Below are positions 32,440 through 44,106 of a DNA stretch of 64,000 bases, one piece after another. Position 1 is the first letter of the stretch, and each line of letters begins with the position of its first letter. The notes under the pieces were generated by a model that was not told the origin of the DNA, made no database searches, and saw nothing but the letters and a program-made list of their open reading frames with translations. Source of the DNA: Hemerocallis citrina (lineage: Eukaryota > Streptophyta > Magnoliopsida > Asparagales > Asphodelaceae); contig CM030366.1 of assembly GCA_017893485.1 (NCBI GenBank), forward strand, positions 51,986,565-52,050,564. Direction: 5' to 3'. Position numbers and translations under genes: made by a program.

Positions 32440-35097
32440 GCCTACCCCGGCGTTTCCTTAAAACGCGTCGGGATAGGTCGTCATTTCCCTTCTCTCCCTT
32501 AAATCCCCAAATCCCCACCAAATCCTCACTTTCTAATTTCTTTTCCCTTCTTCCTCTCTCTAAACCCCAAATCAAAACCCTAGCTCTCTCCGATTCCAAC
32601 ACCCCCTCGATGCCGCCTTCTCACCGTCGCTGCCTCCTCCACGTCGTCTTCTCCTGAGCATCGCCGGCTTCTCACCATCGTTCGCGCCCCTCTCTCCTTC
32701 GAATTCAACTCAAGCACTAGCGGTAGCGAATTCGACCCGCTATCCACCTCCGAAAAAGGCGACGACGACCTTTTCCCCCTAATTCTTGTCGTCGTCATCT
32801 CAAAATTCTAAGGTACAACACCCAATTCCCACTCGAATCTTCCCAGATCTCATTCAATTCCATTTAAATCTGGATATAATCCATTCTCTGATTCCATTTT
32901 GAAGGTTTCGGTTTCGACTCAACCATGTACCCTTCCAGGGGTAGCGGCGGGTATGGCCAGCAACCTTATTCCGTGCAGCAGGCGTATGTCCAGATGGTGA
33001 GATTATGGTTTCTTGATTTTTGTAGTTGTTTTTTTTTTTTTTTTTTATCAAAATTTTTGTAGTTGTTGTTGTTAAGAACTTAGGGTTTTTTTTGTGTGTG
33101 GAAAATTTGAGATTAAGTTGAATTTTGTTGAATTTTAAGGGTGGTGGAGCTGGGGATGTGGGTAACATGGGCTGAGTTCTCGACAGTCGTAAACCTAGAG
33201 AAGTATTATCGGTAAGATGGTTGTGTGTTGAATATCTATATAATATTTTGAAAACAATTTATTATGGAATTTTTTAGTGTTTACACGAAGGTACTAAGTA
33301 GTGAAATTCCACAGCATGTTTTGGATTGAGATTATTGTATAGCGTTTTGAGTTTTAATAGAACAATTTATATTGTTATGGAGATTTAGATCTGTTTTACT
33401 TAATTGTCTGCGTACAGCTTATGCAGCTTATGCTGCTACCCCAACCAATCTCAAGGTATATTTAAGTTAAAAGCATGCTTGTTATGATCATTTTTTATTT
33501 ATGTAATATGTATAACAAATCTGAAAGGTGGGTTTCTCTCGATGTGATTTTACTTGCAGATGTTATTGTCCTCCCACTTGTGAACTTAATGAGCAAATAA
33601 CTTCTCTGGTAGATAAGAAAGGTATGTTACAACCTTTAATCCATTATACTTTTATCGTTTTTATTTAATAAACTCTAGACACTTATACTATGAGATGGAA
33701 AGGGGAAAAAATTTGAGGAAATGATAGTATCTTGCATCACTTGATAAGTTGATATGTATCATAGTGGAATACATGGAGAAATTGGAGTTTATTTATGTAT
33801 GAGACTGCAACCCATGATGATCACTGTTTGTATATTATCATCTATGTGTATCCTGTCATGGTGTTGCAACTTATCCAACTTTGTGGCTTCTAATTTTAGC
33901 TACGTCCTTTGTATATATTATCTACTCCACCTACCTTTCTTGACTATGTCTATCTTAAGATTCTTAGCCATAAAAAATCTTGTTAATGGTAAATTAAGTT
34001 TCTCAATTATATCTTGAGGTGAAGTTTTTGTGTAATATGCTTCAAATAAGATATATGTTTCTCCAGAAAAGATCATTTTTTCCTTATATTATTTCCATTT
34101 AGCTTTTCTGATTGGCCCTATATTTCTACCCTTACTATAGTAATTGGTTGAAGCCACTAGCAAGTATTTCTTGTAGATGAAGATTGATCCTATTTCATTA
34201 GGCTAGTGGGCATATTAAACCCTACCAATTAATTGAAGGATATATTGGTATAAACCAACCATCTGACTTCTGAATCATAGGCACTTTCTTTGTAATTAAG
34301 TGACTTAAGAAATATGTATCTTGTCACTTCTTTCTAACCTTCATTTCATAACTAGAAGTGGATACTGATAATATTCCTGAACAAACGCCTATGATTACAA
34401 TGCTACTCCCCTTAGCCCTGCATCTGCAAGCACTTCTCAATCAACAAATGCAGGGCCAAGTTCTGAAATGCAAATTCCTGCTCATGTAGCAAATTCAATG
34501 GTGAACTTTATATTTCCTGTTGTTTATTTTCTATTTGACATAACATAAATGGCTCGTTGATAGTGTTTAAGCTTTTCCCTCTATTTCCATCAGCTGCACA
34601 AAGTTGTTTTCTTTGTAAAAATTCAAACCTTCTCTTGTTTCAGGTTGATAGCTCCTCATTCTGGGCCCATGGGGATGGAGGTACTTCACGAACACCACCA
34701 ACTCATCCACAGAGTCAGCTGCTTCCCACTCAGCAAGTATATTATGCTGGTTGTGTATTTTTATTTGTATGAATATTTTTATTTTGTTATTCTTCGAACC
34801 AAAAACCTTGTGTTAACTGTGGGAGAGTTGTCTCGTAAGTGCATAATTATGTATCCTAGATTTCAGTACTGTGTAACTATCTAAATCTTCAAAGCTTCAC
34901 TTGTTTCAGGGCAATAACTCCTCAATGGGGGTCCATGGAGCTAGTTCTAAAACAGAGGAACCAGTCGGGACAACCATACCGTCAATCCTGTCCTCAAGTG
35001 CCTCCTCACTTTTGTCCAGCAACACCAATGATGAGCATTCTAGAAACACCGAAGACAATCATTCAAGAAAGATCGAAGACAAAAGAGGAATCCAGTG
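32440..35097 (+). pseudogene. Chimeric multi-exon gene capture inside the CACTA element
   Basis: A CT-rich leader with a possible 5' UTR intron (donor after CTAAG at about 32812) precedes an ATG at 32925, which starts MYPSRGSGGYGQQPYS and ends at a GTGAGA donor (32997). Further exon-like blocks with AG/GT borders follow. These are around 33140; around 33420 (AYAAYAATPTNLK); around 33560 (a CPPTCELNEQITSLV segment); around 34375-34500 (YDYNATPLSPASASTS); 34643-34733 (SSSFWAHGDGGTSRTPPTH); and 34909-35097, ending in TGA. The N-terminus resembles plant CCAR1-like proteins (annotated SHORT ROOT IN SALT MEDIUM 1). That match is from memory and uncertain. The other exons may come from different genes. 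Confidence 0.5.
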
Positions 35098-35394
35098 AAG
35101 ACTAGTAGGGATACAGTTACTGAGTTGAGTTTTGTTCAGGGTGTTTGGTCATTCAGATGAACAATGCAGTTTATCCTAGTTGATTAGTAGATGCATACTG
35201 GCTGATACGGTTGCATATATTTCTTTTCCAGTGTATTTGATGTAATTGTATACATGCTCGGAATATACATTGCAAACAAACAATTTGACATCTTATGAAT
35301 AAAAAGTTGCATAATTTTTTGTGGTTCAACATTTGTGAGTTCGATCTTTGTGAGCACATATTCTTCTTCTTAAAAAAGAAAAAAAATGAAAAAC

Positions 35395-35665
35395 ACCAGC
35401 ACCTATCCTGGCTTTTTCAAACGCCGGGATAGGCTATTTAATGAAAAAAATTGAATAAAATAGAATTATTCTATCCCGGCGTTTCGAAACGCCGGGATAG
35501 CTAATTAGGAAACCCCGGCATTTGCAAACGCTGGGGAAGGCTTTTCATATCCCGGTGGGCATGTATCCCCGGCGCTTGCGGCAGCGTTTTTCGAAACGCC
35601 ACCCCGATCAAGTCTGGCGTTTATAAATGCCGGAATTGACCCCAAAAAACGCCGGGATTTTCCTT
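35395..35665. repeat. CACTA subterminal repeats
   Basis: At least six copies of AAACGCCGGGATAG or variants in both orientations, including the palindromic GGCGTTTCGAAACGCC at about 35479. Matching copies lie near the left end (32420-32475). In Spm-like elements such repeats bind the transposase. Confidence 0.7.
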
Positions 35666-35678
35666 TTCTCTTGTAGTG

Positions 35679-36240
35679 AGAAAAGATGCATTGGATTGTG
35701 GTCAAGAGGATCATTAGATATTTGATATGGACAACAAACTATAGTCTATTTTTCCAAGGCAACATCTTCAATTAGTGGGCTATACCGATGCTAAGTGTGC
35801 AGGGTATTTAGATGGACGAAAGTTAACATCTGGTTATGCATTCCTACTAATTGGTGGTGCTGTCTCATGGAGCAGTAAGAAGCAAAGTTGTACAACCCTT
35901 TCCACAATGGAAGCTGACTTTATTGCTTGTTGTTCACCTATCCAAGAAGCGGTTGTTTAGATGATTTTTAGAAAGTCTTCATATTATTACTACAGCAAAG
36001 GATCCAGTAATATTGTAATCCGACAACCAAGCAACTATTGCTTTCATGAAAGATTCCAAGTATCATGGAAGAACAAAGCATATGGACACCAAGAATAACT
36101 ACACAAGAACATTATGGAAGATAGAGAAATCATCTTGAAATACATTTCTACACGTCAAATGGTAGCAGATCCATTTACCAAAGCAATGCTTAGTGCTAAT
36201 GGCAGTGGGACTCCTGCGGGTAATGATTCATGTCACAGTT
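35679..36240 (+). pseudogene. Ty1/copia RNase H and 3' end
   Basis: Resumes copia pol: HWIVVKRIIRYLIWTTNYSL, then GYTDAKCAGYLDGRKLTSGY and SWSSKKQSCTTLSTMEADF, the RNase H core. A stop falls at 35958. The end segments ILKYISTRQMVADPFTKAM (about 36135-36190) are still readable. The orientation and order with pieces 1 and 2 show one element split by two DNA transposons. Confidence 0.85.
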
Positions 36241-36689
36241 GAATCACTCGGTTTGCATAGAGTGTAATATATGTATTTCAATGGATGATGTATTCCTTCT
36301 AAATTATTTTTCAATAAAAATTGTTCCTATTCCTTGCATTTGAAATTGCAAAATCCATCTGTTTTATTATAAATCTAGCTCATAAAAACATATGAGATAA
36401 ATGTGTCCCCATGCATAAAATTGATTTTTTCTCACACACGAGCAATCGCCTCAAAAGCAATATGAAGAGCGAGATGATATGAGACTAGTGAAATACTACG
36501 ATAAAGTTGAAAAGTGTATACATAAAGTCGGCTTGATAAGAATCAAGAGTAGGTCTATAAAGTGAAAAACTAGCGTATACATAAAGTCGGGCCTGATAAG
36601 AATCAAGAGTAGGTCTACAAAAGTGAAAAACTTGACCGTCAAGATATCCTAATTATCCTGGAAAGCATGATGTGAATACTTGTTTGGAT
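36241..36689 (+). other. Probable copia 3' non-coding DNA with a 60-bp duplication
   Basis: Non-coding. GTATACATAAAGTCGG followed by TTGATAAGAATCAAGAGTAGG occurs twice (about 36515 and 36574), in tandem at about 60 bp. A copia LTR might start near here, but no second copy is present to define it. Confidence 0.4.
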
Positions 36690-36859
36690 AGTTTTTTAAC
36701 ACCCTTTTTCGTTTTCTAAAAAAGAAAACGCGTTTGGTTACCCTCTTCTCAAAGCAAATTTTTGCTTCTCATTTTCAGAAAAATCCAAAGGGGTCATTTC
36801 TTAACCCTTCTTCTATCTCTACAATCATCTCCTTTCCTCCGTTCTCTTCTTTTCCATCA

Positions 36860-37330
36860 GCTTTCCCGCCAAAAGCTCGACATGAGCTTCTTCAACCTCC
36901 GAGCTCTGCCGCCGAACCTCCTCGCCGAGCCCACAAGCTCCTCTACCTTCGTCGTGCTTCCTCCTTGTCGAGCTGCTCCCCGCCGAGCTCGAACCCAACT
37001 CGTCACGTCTCCAAGCTCCACTGTCAAGTTCCAGTGCAGAGCTTCGAGCTATCCTTCGCAGAGCTCCATCTCCAACTCCATCAACGAGCTCCGAGCTCCT
37101 CACCTCGTCGACCTCTGACAACGAGCTCCACCGTCAACCTGACGAGTTCCCCCACTCGTCGAGCTCCTTCGCCGAACGATGACCTCCTGTGTCGAGCTCC
37201 AACACCGTCAAGCTCGATCATTCGCCGAAGCTCGATTGTTCGCCAAGCTCTCCTCCGCCGTCGCAGAGCGACACCGAGCTCGCCTCCCCTCCATCAGGTT
37301 CCAGAGCTCAACCTTTGGCAAACCCATCGA
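36860..37330. other. GAGCTC-rich captured segment
   Basis: GC-rich DNA with many GAGCT/CGAGCTC repeats, open in several frames on both strands (serine/proline/arginine-rich on the plus strand, S-S-E-L-rich on the minus). No domain is recognised. It adjoins the PPR fragment and may come from another gene's first exon. Confidence 0.4.
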
Positions 37331-37350
37331 GCGGCGAACCCAACAACCTC

Positions 37351-37745
37351 CACGTAGCCGGAGATGAGGACGTTGAAGGTGATGACGTCGAGAGGGTAGG
37401 AGGGGGAGGAGAGGAGGAGGTGGAGGACACGGCGGGCGAGGGGGAGGCGGTTGAGGCGGCAGAGGCCGCAGATGAGGGAGGTGGCGGGGACCGTGAGATG
37501 AGAGGATGATGAGGTGGCTACGAGGGATTCAAGGAGGGGGAGGGTGGAGTCGAGGTTGCCGTTGCGGATGAGGCGGTGGAGTCGGTCGACGGAGGGGGGG
37601 TGGAGGAAGTGGTGGTGGTGGAGAGGGAGGCGGAGGGAGGTGGAGGGGAGAGGGGGAGTTTGGTGGGGGGTTTGAGGGTGGGAGCGGGGAGGGAGAGGTG
37701 GGGGACGGGGAGGGGTTGGTGGGGATGTGGGGAGGATAGGAGGTA
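37351..37745 (-). pseudogene. Captured pentatricopeptide-repeat (PPR) gene 5' fragment
   Basis: The minus strand reads a proline/serine/threonine-rich N-terminus, like an organelle-targeting region, followed by RLHRLIRNGNLDSTLPLLES, then SLICGLCRLNRLPLARRVLH and finally DVITFNVLISGY. Helix-turn-helix spacing and the final signature are typical of plant PPR proteins, which bind organellar RNA. Only one to two repeats remain; at about 37350 the frame runs into unrelated sequence. It looks like the first part of a host gene copied into the transposon. The parent gene is not in the window. Confidence 0.7.
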
Positions 37746-38300
37746 CATTTTTTAATTTTTTTAATTTTTTTAATTTTTTGTTTTTAGAGAAGAGGAAGAT
37801 GAGGACGATAAAAGCATAGTCACATATCAATTCATATGAACAAGCTTAAGGTATTTCACATTAATACAACTCCTCATATTGATAAGATTTGCTTGATTCG
37901 CTCTTTCTCAGGCTTCTTGTTCGTATACTTATATAACTTTGCTCTGTAACTGCAGGGAAAAAAAACTTCAGAAGAAAACTAATGCAAATTGATTAAACAT
38001 ACGCCTTTTATAATCTCATTATCAGAAAAACTGTATTTCTATTAATTTGAGAATTTAATTTTATACCCAAATGCCTTTTATAAGTTCATTATCCAATAAC
38101 TATTTTTATGAAAATTTCAAATTTTTTGATTTACCAAACGCATTTTATACTCTCATTTTCAAAAAAACTGTTCTCAAAAAAATTATTACCAAACAGCTTT
38201 TACAATCTCATTTTCAGAAAACAGTTTTCAAAAAACTCTTTTCAGAAAACTATTTTTAGAAAACTGTTTTCAAAACAACTAACCAACACAACCTTAGAGT

Positions 38301-38439
38301 TTGGTATTCCAACTAGTTGCAAAAGAAGGAATGAGTAATGATGACAACAAGTTAAGGTTCGCAAGGCAGAAATTATAATGGCACACTCTAATTTTGAAAA
38401 GATGACCACCATGACATCTATTCATACTACATGTGCTTG
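38301..38439. other. Unassigned spacer
   Basis: Between the Pack-type transposon and the Reina-like LTR. No recognisable feature. Confidence 0.3.
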
Positions 38440-38931
38440 TGTTACAGCTTCAATTCATAGGATGATGGGCTTGCGGTTACTCCTCATCGTCACCGGCATC
38501 GATCTACCTTGCAAGGTGAATAATTTGATAGCACAATATAGAGGGAAGAAGAAATAGCTAGAGGAAGAAGATGATTGTATTATTTCATATCAAACGCAAA
38601 AACTCCAATTTTACAGCTAATGGGGTTTATAAACACCCCAGCACAATCGATCTGCCAATCATTTCGTGACACCTAAGCACGTGCACTCCCCGTGCTACAT
38701 TCCAGTACATTGTACCTAACAATTGATTCCCAGTGGGCCACAACACTATGCTTCACAGGCTCCAGCTGGCCAACCATCGCGCCTGTGAAGCGTTAAAACT
38801 TGGGATTTATTGCAAAAGATGGGGGAGTTATTCATAAAAGCCCCTAGAAGAAAGATAATCGCTGGAGGACTAAAACGACGCTCGAAGGACTGATACGCAA
38901 TAAAATTTAGATACAGTTCGAAATTGTATCA
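38440..38931 (-). repeat. 3' LTR of the Reina-like element
   Basis: Minus-strand start TGATACAATTTCGAAC at 38931, after the purine tract GCGGAAAGGGA. The end TGTAACA near 38440 is inferred. TTTATAAAC lies at 38634-38626. Confidence 0.65.
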
Positions 38932-38994
38932 TCCCTTTCCGCTTGAAAAGGAGCTTCCATGGTTGCTTGAAAGCTCAGGAAGCAATTGTAGATC

Positions 38995-39738
38995 TCAAAA
39001 CTCTTCCCAAGTGACATCCTCGACCGTGCCTCCCTTCCATTGCACTAAAATCTCTGTTACAGCTTTTCCCTTCCTCCTGATCATGCGGCTCTCCAGGATT
39101 TTCATGGGTCAACTTTCTCTTCATGGAAGAGAAGTGGGTGATGGATCTGGAGCCGGTTGCTACCCCCCAAGTGTTGTTTGAGCTGAGAAATATGGAAAAC
39201 ATCATGGGTTCGAGCAGCGGGGGTAAGTTGCAGTCTGTGTGCAACCCGGCCTATCCTTTCCTGCACATAAGGACCGTAGTAGAGATGAAAGAGTTTGTGG
39301 ACACGCTTACTCCCAACTGAGATTTGGCGGTAAGGCTGGAGCTTGAGATACACCAAGTCCCCCACTGAGTACTCCTTATCTCTTCTTTGTTGGTCAGCCA
39401 CACCCTTCATGCGGTTTTGAGCCTTCTTGAGGTTGTCCCTGAGCAATTGCAGTGTGAGATCCCTTTCTATTAGACATTCCTCCACCTCCTTGCACCGTGC
39501 AGTCTTGGGCACATAGGGAATGGGTGTGGGGGGAGGTTTACCATACAGGATTTGGTAAGGGGAAAACCTGGTGGCGCTATGAGTACTGGTGTTGTACCAG
39601 TACTCTGCCCATGGGAGGAGGTTAACCCAAGTGGTGGGTTTGTAAGCACAAAAGCAACGGAGGTAAGTCTCTAATGTTCTATTGACGACCTCCGTCTGGC
39701 CATCGATTTGGAGGTGGAAGGAAGTGCTCAAGCACAAT
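38995..39738 (-). pseudogene. Reina-like integrase C-terminal part and chromodomain
   Basis: From 39738 the frame reads STSFHLQIDGQTEVVNRTLE with the third catalytic residue E of integrase, then a YWYNTSTHSATRFSPYQILY segment, a basic linker and the LGGSNRLQIHHPLLF region. A one-base frameshift near 39105 leads to the chromodomain ILESRMIRRKGKAVTEILV followed by QWKG...VTWEEF, ending in TGA at 38995. Chromodomains of chromoviruses bind chromatin marks and steer insertion. The element is interrupted at 39738 exactly where the giant-LTR element entered. Confidence 0.87.
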
Positions 39739-40959
39739 TGTAATATCCTGGACGGATATTATATTTTGATAATTATTATTTTTAAATTAAAATATTTTTA
39801 ATGGAAATTACTTGGTTTTTCAAATAAAAATTTATCTAGATATATATAATAGTAAGTATATATACGTATTGTATCAGTTTTGTGCACTTGTACAAAATCT
39901 TGAAAAACACATTTTGAGAAAAAAGTCTGGAAAATCCTGGGCAGATACTGAAAATTATTATTTTATTATTATTTTACTTTTATTTCCAGAATTGAAATAT
40001 TTTTTGTGGACATCACCAGGTTTTGATAATAAGCATTATCTATGTACATATACTAGTCGGTATACGACTGTTTTGTATCAAATTGATACTGGAATCTTCC
40101 GAGCCAGTAATAAAATTATTTCATTTTATTTCTCGGAATTAAATTATTTTTTTACTGATTTGTTCATTTTCAAGAACGAAAAATATTTGTATAATCAGAT
40201 ATACGTACGAAATTGAACTGTGTCGATTTCGGGTGTTTGAACAAATCGTGTAGTATGTGATTTGACAAATTTTATTTCATTTTTTGATCCATCATGATGA
40301 GATGAAGGGTTAGCAGGAATTTGGGTGTTGATTGTAACATAAAAATTACAAATGAATACCTAATTGTTGAACCATGAGAACATGGACACTTGGCCTTCTT
40401 TTTCACCACAAAACCCCTTCATTCCATCTATAAAACAACCCCCAAGCCCCCTCCCCATTCCACTTGGCCGGCCCCAACATCCCTTTCCCTTGTGTTTCAT
40501 CCCCTTCTCAAATCTCATCTCATCTCTCTCTCCTTCTACTTCCACTTGTTTCAATATTAAAAAGAAAGGAAAAGAATGAGAGGATCAAAATCAAAAGAAA
40601 AGAGGGTTTTAATGGGTTTCTTTTCTTCATGGAGGTGTTCTTGGTGTTCTTGAGAAGAGGCAAGAATAAGGAGCAAGGAGGTGAAAGCAAGTACTTCCTA
40701 CACAAAATCAAGGTGGGGTTTTCTCATACTCATGGTTGTTTTAGATATTATTAGGTTTATTTGTGTTGTATATTGTAGTATTGAAGTGGGTTCATGTATA
40801 TATAAACTAGAGTAAAGAGAATGCAAATTTAGAAGTGGTAGAACACAAAATAGGAGCATAAAGATTCGGTTTTTTTGGTTGCAGGGTTGATTTTAATTAA
40901 CCATGTAAACGGTAGAATATTGATCCGAAATTTATGTAGGAGGTTCTCCTAGGTGTTAT

Positions 40960-43050
40960 TAGTATGCTAGAATTTTGGGGGGTTTTCGGAGTAGTTTTGA
41001 TGGGTGAAACAAGCTGTTTCCCCAAAACAACGAGAATTGAGCCAAAACAGTGGACTCACTATTTTGGGGATTGTGTCGCAGTGTGTTTGGGGGGCTGGAT
41101 ATTCCTTAAGGAATCTGAGGTGGAGACCCATTAGAGAAGTTGTAGTAGACATTCTCCCCTTTTCGAATTGACCTCTCGGGCTAAATTTCGATAAGAGACG
41201 CAAAAGTTACAGTCATTACAAAAACAGGACAACAACTTGACTGAGTTGCTCACTGTTTGGGTTGATTGCTGTTTTTGAGCCTCTTAATGGTCGAATTTGA
41301 GATAGAGACCCATTAGAGAAGTTGTAGTAAACATTCTCCCCTTTCCGAATTGGCCTCTTGGGTTAAATTCCGAAAAGCGGGGCAGGAGTTATGGCTTTTG
41401 GAAAATACAGCAAAAAGCTGTTTGACTGAGCGCTTACTGTTTTGACTCTTAGTTTTTGAGTGTCTTAATGGACGAATCTAAGGTAGAGACCCATTTGTGT
41501 AGTTGTAGTAGGCATTCTCCCCTTTCAAAATTGGCCTCTCGGGCTAAATTCTGATAAGCGAAGTAGGAGCTATGCCGTTTGCAAAGTACAGCAACTGGCT
41601 GTCTTTACCGAACTCTTGCTGTTTTGCTTCTTTGAGACTTTAGAGTGTCTTAGTGGTTGAATCTGAGGTTCGGACTAACTATGGAGTTATAGTAGACATT
41701 CTCCCCTTTCCGAATTGGCCTCTCAGGTTAAATTCTGATAAGTGGAGTAGAAGTTACGAGCTTTGAAAGTTTTCATCGGGCTGTGTATTTCGGCAGGTTG
41801 AAATTATATCTGTTTGGCTTCTTTGAGACTTTAGAGTGTCTTAGTGCTTGAATCTAAGGTTTAGACCAACTAGGGAGTTGTAGTAGACGTTCTCCCCTTT
41901 CCGAATTGGCCTCTCGGGTTAAATTCTGATAAGCGGAGTAGAAGTTACGGGCTTTGAAAGTTTTCAGCTGGCTGTGTATTTCAGCAGGTTGAAATTATAT
42001 CTGTTTTGCTTCTTTGAGACTTTAGTGTGTCTTACTAGTTGAATCTGAGGTTCGGACCAACTAGAGAGTTGTAGTAGACGTTCTCCCCTTTCCGAATTGG
42101 TCTCTCGGGTTAAATTTCGATAAGCGGAGTAGAAGTTACGGGTTTTGAAAGTTTTCAGCTGGCTGTGTATTTCGGCAGGTTGAAATTGTATCTGTTTGGT
42201 TTCTTTGAGACTTTAGAGTGTCTTAGTGGTTGAATCTGAGGTTCGGACCAACTAGAGAGTTATAGTAGACGTTCTCCCCTTTTTGAATTGAGCTCTCGGG
42301 TTAAATTCCGATAAGCGAAGTAGAAGTTATGGGACCGCAAAGTTTCAGCTTTTCTGAGTTAAGTCTGGGGTTTTTGGTTAATGTTTGTATATGTTCGACG
42401 GTTAGGAAATTGGATTTCCTTACGGAATCTGAGCAACTGGTCAACTGAGAAGTTTTAGTAGATGTTCCCACCTTTTCAAATTGTCCAGTTTGTTAGATTT
42501 CGATAAGTGGAGCAAAAGTTACAGGCTACGGAAGTTTTTGACTTTCTGTTGAAAATCGGTAGTTTGGCAACTGTTTGCGTATATTCGACGGGTAGGAATT
42601 TGGATTTCCTTGCAGAATCGAGCAACTGGTCAACTGAAAAGTTTTAGTAGATGTTCCCACCTTTTTAAATTGCCCAGTTTTGTCAGATTCCGATAAGTGG
42701 AGCCAAATTTACAAGCTACGGAAGTTTCGACTTTTGTTGAAAATCGGTAGTTTGGTAAGTATTTGCGTATGTTCGATGGGTAGGAATTTGGATTTCCATG
42801 CGGAATCTGAGCAACTGGTCAACTGAGAAGTTTTAGTATATGTTCCCACCTTTTCAAATTGTCCAGTTTCGTTAGATTTCGACGAGGGGAGCAAAAGTTA
42901 CCAGCTTGCGATGTTTCACCCATTTTTGAAAATCTGCAGTTGTGTTAAACTGTTTGTGTGTTCGATGGACCGAATTTTGGATTTCTTACAGAATCTGAGA
43001 TAGTGTTCCACTTGGGAGTTATGTTAGATATTCTTACCTTTCTAAAAAGT
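40960..43050 (+). repeat. Tandem array, about 10-11 units of 181-192 bp
   Basis: The marker TTCTCCCCTTT or TTCCCACCTTT recurs at about 41153, 41335, 41516, 41700, 41891, 42082, 42273, 42465, 42655 and 42843. Early units differ from late ones, so the array grew in stages. The 3' LTR holds the matching array at about 48.24-50.14 kb. Confidence 0.88.
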
Positions 43051-43149
43051 AAATTGCTGTTAAAATCTGATAAGCATAGCACTGGTTGATTCTAGTAAGC
43101 ACGTTTGGTTGCTTCTAGGTTGATCACCTGTATAGTTATTTTTATGTGT

Positions 43150-43440
43150 GGTTTTGCTCATACGGGCTCGACTGGACCGTATGTAGCTGTTGGTATCATA
43201 CGTAGCTTATTTGGCTCGTATGTATGTTGTTGTCTCATACGCGGCTCACCTGGTCCATATGTAGCTATTGATCTCATACGTGGCTTATTTGGCTCGTATG
43301 TATGATGTTGTCTTATACGTGGCTCGACTGACCCGTATGTAGTTATTGGTCTCATATGTAGCTTGTTTAGCTCATATGTATTTTTGGTTGCTCGTATGTA
43401 GCTTCTTAGCTAATACACAGTTTGTTGTGCTCATCTAAGG
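43150..43440 (+). repeat. CATACG/CGTATG array, about 77-bp units
   Basis: Alternating TCATACG and CGTATGTA motifs with GGCTC spacers; full units start near 43156, 43231 and 43310. Each unit can fold back on itself because the two hexamers are complementary. Absent from the 3' LTR, where the region is deleted. Confidence 0.75.
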
Positions 43441-44014
43441 TATATCATTGTCCTAGGGCTATCAACCATCAAGACGTGTGTTTACCTTACTCCTAAGGGA
43501 CTGTGGACGAGTCACTCGCGTGTATTGTCAGATCTTAACAGAGTTGGTTGATCGCGGACCGGAGTATGACAGAATCCAAGTTCAGGGTAGTAGCATGCGA
43601 GTACGTTCGTATTGCCGAGGTCTTGGATCGATAGGCCATGAACCAGATCCTTAGGGATCCTGGTAAGTCTAGGTTGAGCAGCCTAGTAGAGTTATCTTGC
43701 GAAGTCTAACTTAAGACCTAGCATGTTGTGTTTATAATATTGTCATCCCTAGGATTTTTCAGGGTTAGTGACATCGTTAGGGTAGTAACTTATGGCTATT
43801 ACTACTTAACCATTACTTATTATCATTATTCGTCGACGGGAAAGAGTTGGTGTTATGGGTGATTCCTTATAATCCGACCTATCCTATAGGCCGACACTAG
43901 GCGGTGTTATTGGGTTGTACCTTCCCGTCAAAGGGATACGTATGGTGCCTTCTCTCGAGTTGGAAGCACGGGTTACGCATATCGTCTGTTAATTCCTAAA
44001 ATACCATGACTTGG

Positions 44015-44106
44015 GGTGCCACAGGATGCTACATGCAGTCCTGCGTTTGCGAGACCCCAGGGGTGCCACAGGGTAGGCTTCGCGCTATCCTGCACATGTG
44101 AGACCC
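44015..44106 (+). repeat. Short duplication with GGGGTGCCACAGG
   Basis: Two units of about 46 bp, each GGGGTGCCACAGG followed by a GC-rich part and GCGAGACCC or GTGAGACCC. Present also in the 3' LTR at about 50438-50527. Confidence 0.6.

Larger units (their letters stand above)
32370..35678. mobile_element. CACTA (En/Spm-like) element with captured gene sequence
   Basis: Ends are CACTACAA and TTGTAGTG, the hallmark termini of CACTA transposons. The flanks AAA and AGA agree at two of three positions, as expected for an aged 3-bp duplication, and both flanks are copia pol, which resumes on the right. Short subterminal repeats with AACGCCGGG cores lie near both ends (about 32400-32480 and 35400-35660). 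No transposase is seen. The 2.6-kb centre looks like a spliced plant gene, so this is a non-autonomous Pack-type CACTA. Confidence 0.85.
36690..38300. mobile_element. DNA transposon carrying gene fragments (Pack type)
   Basis: The left end reads TTGTTTGGATAGTTTTTTAA and the right end, reversed, TTGTGTTGGTTAGTTGTTTT, imperfect terminal inverted repeats. Subterminal A/T-rich repeats of ATTTTCAGAAAA type appear at both sides (36770 and 38150-38280). The GC-rich centre (36860-37740) differs sharply from these arms and holds gene-like sequence. hAT or Mutator type is possible; no clear target duplication was found. Confidence 0.5.

Noticed and set aside
36734..37357. A 207-codon host protein gene on the plus strand
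   Set aside because: The translation is serine/proline/arginine-rich low complexity in a GAGCTC repeat, open on both strands, and crosses the junction into the antisense PPR fragment.
40960..43050. CRISPR-like array or centromeric satellite
   Set aside because: Units of about 190 bp are contiguous, diverged and confined to the LTRs of one element; there are no spacers, and the sequence is plant DNA.
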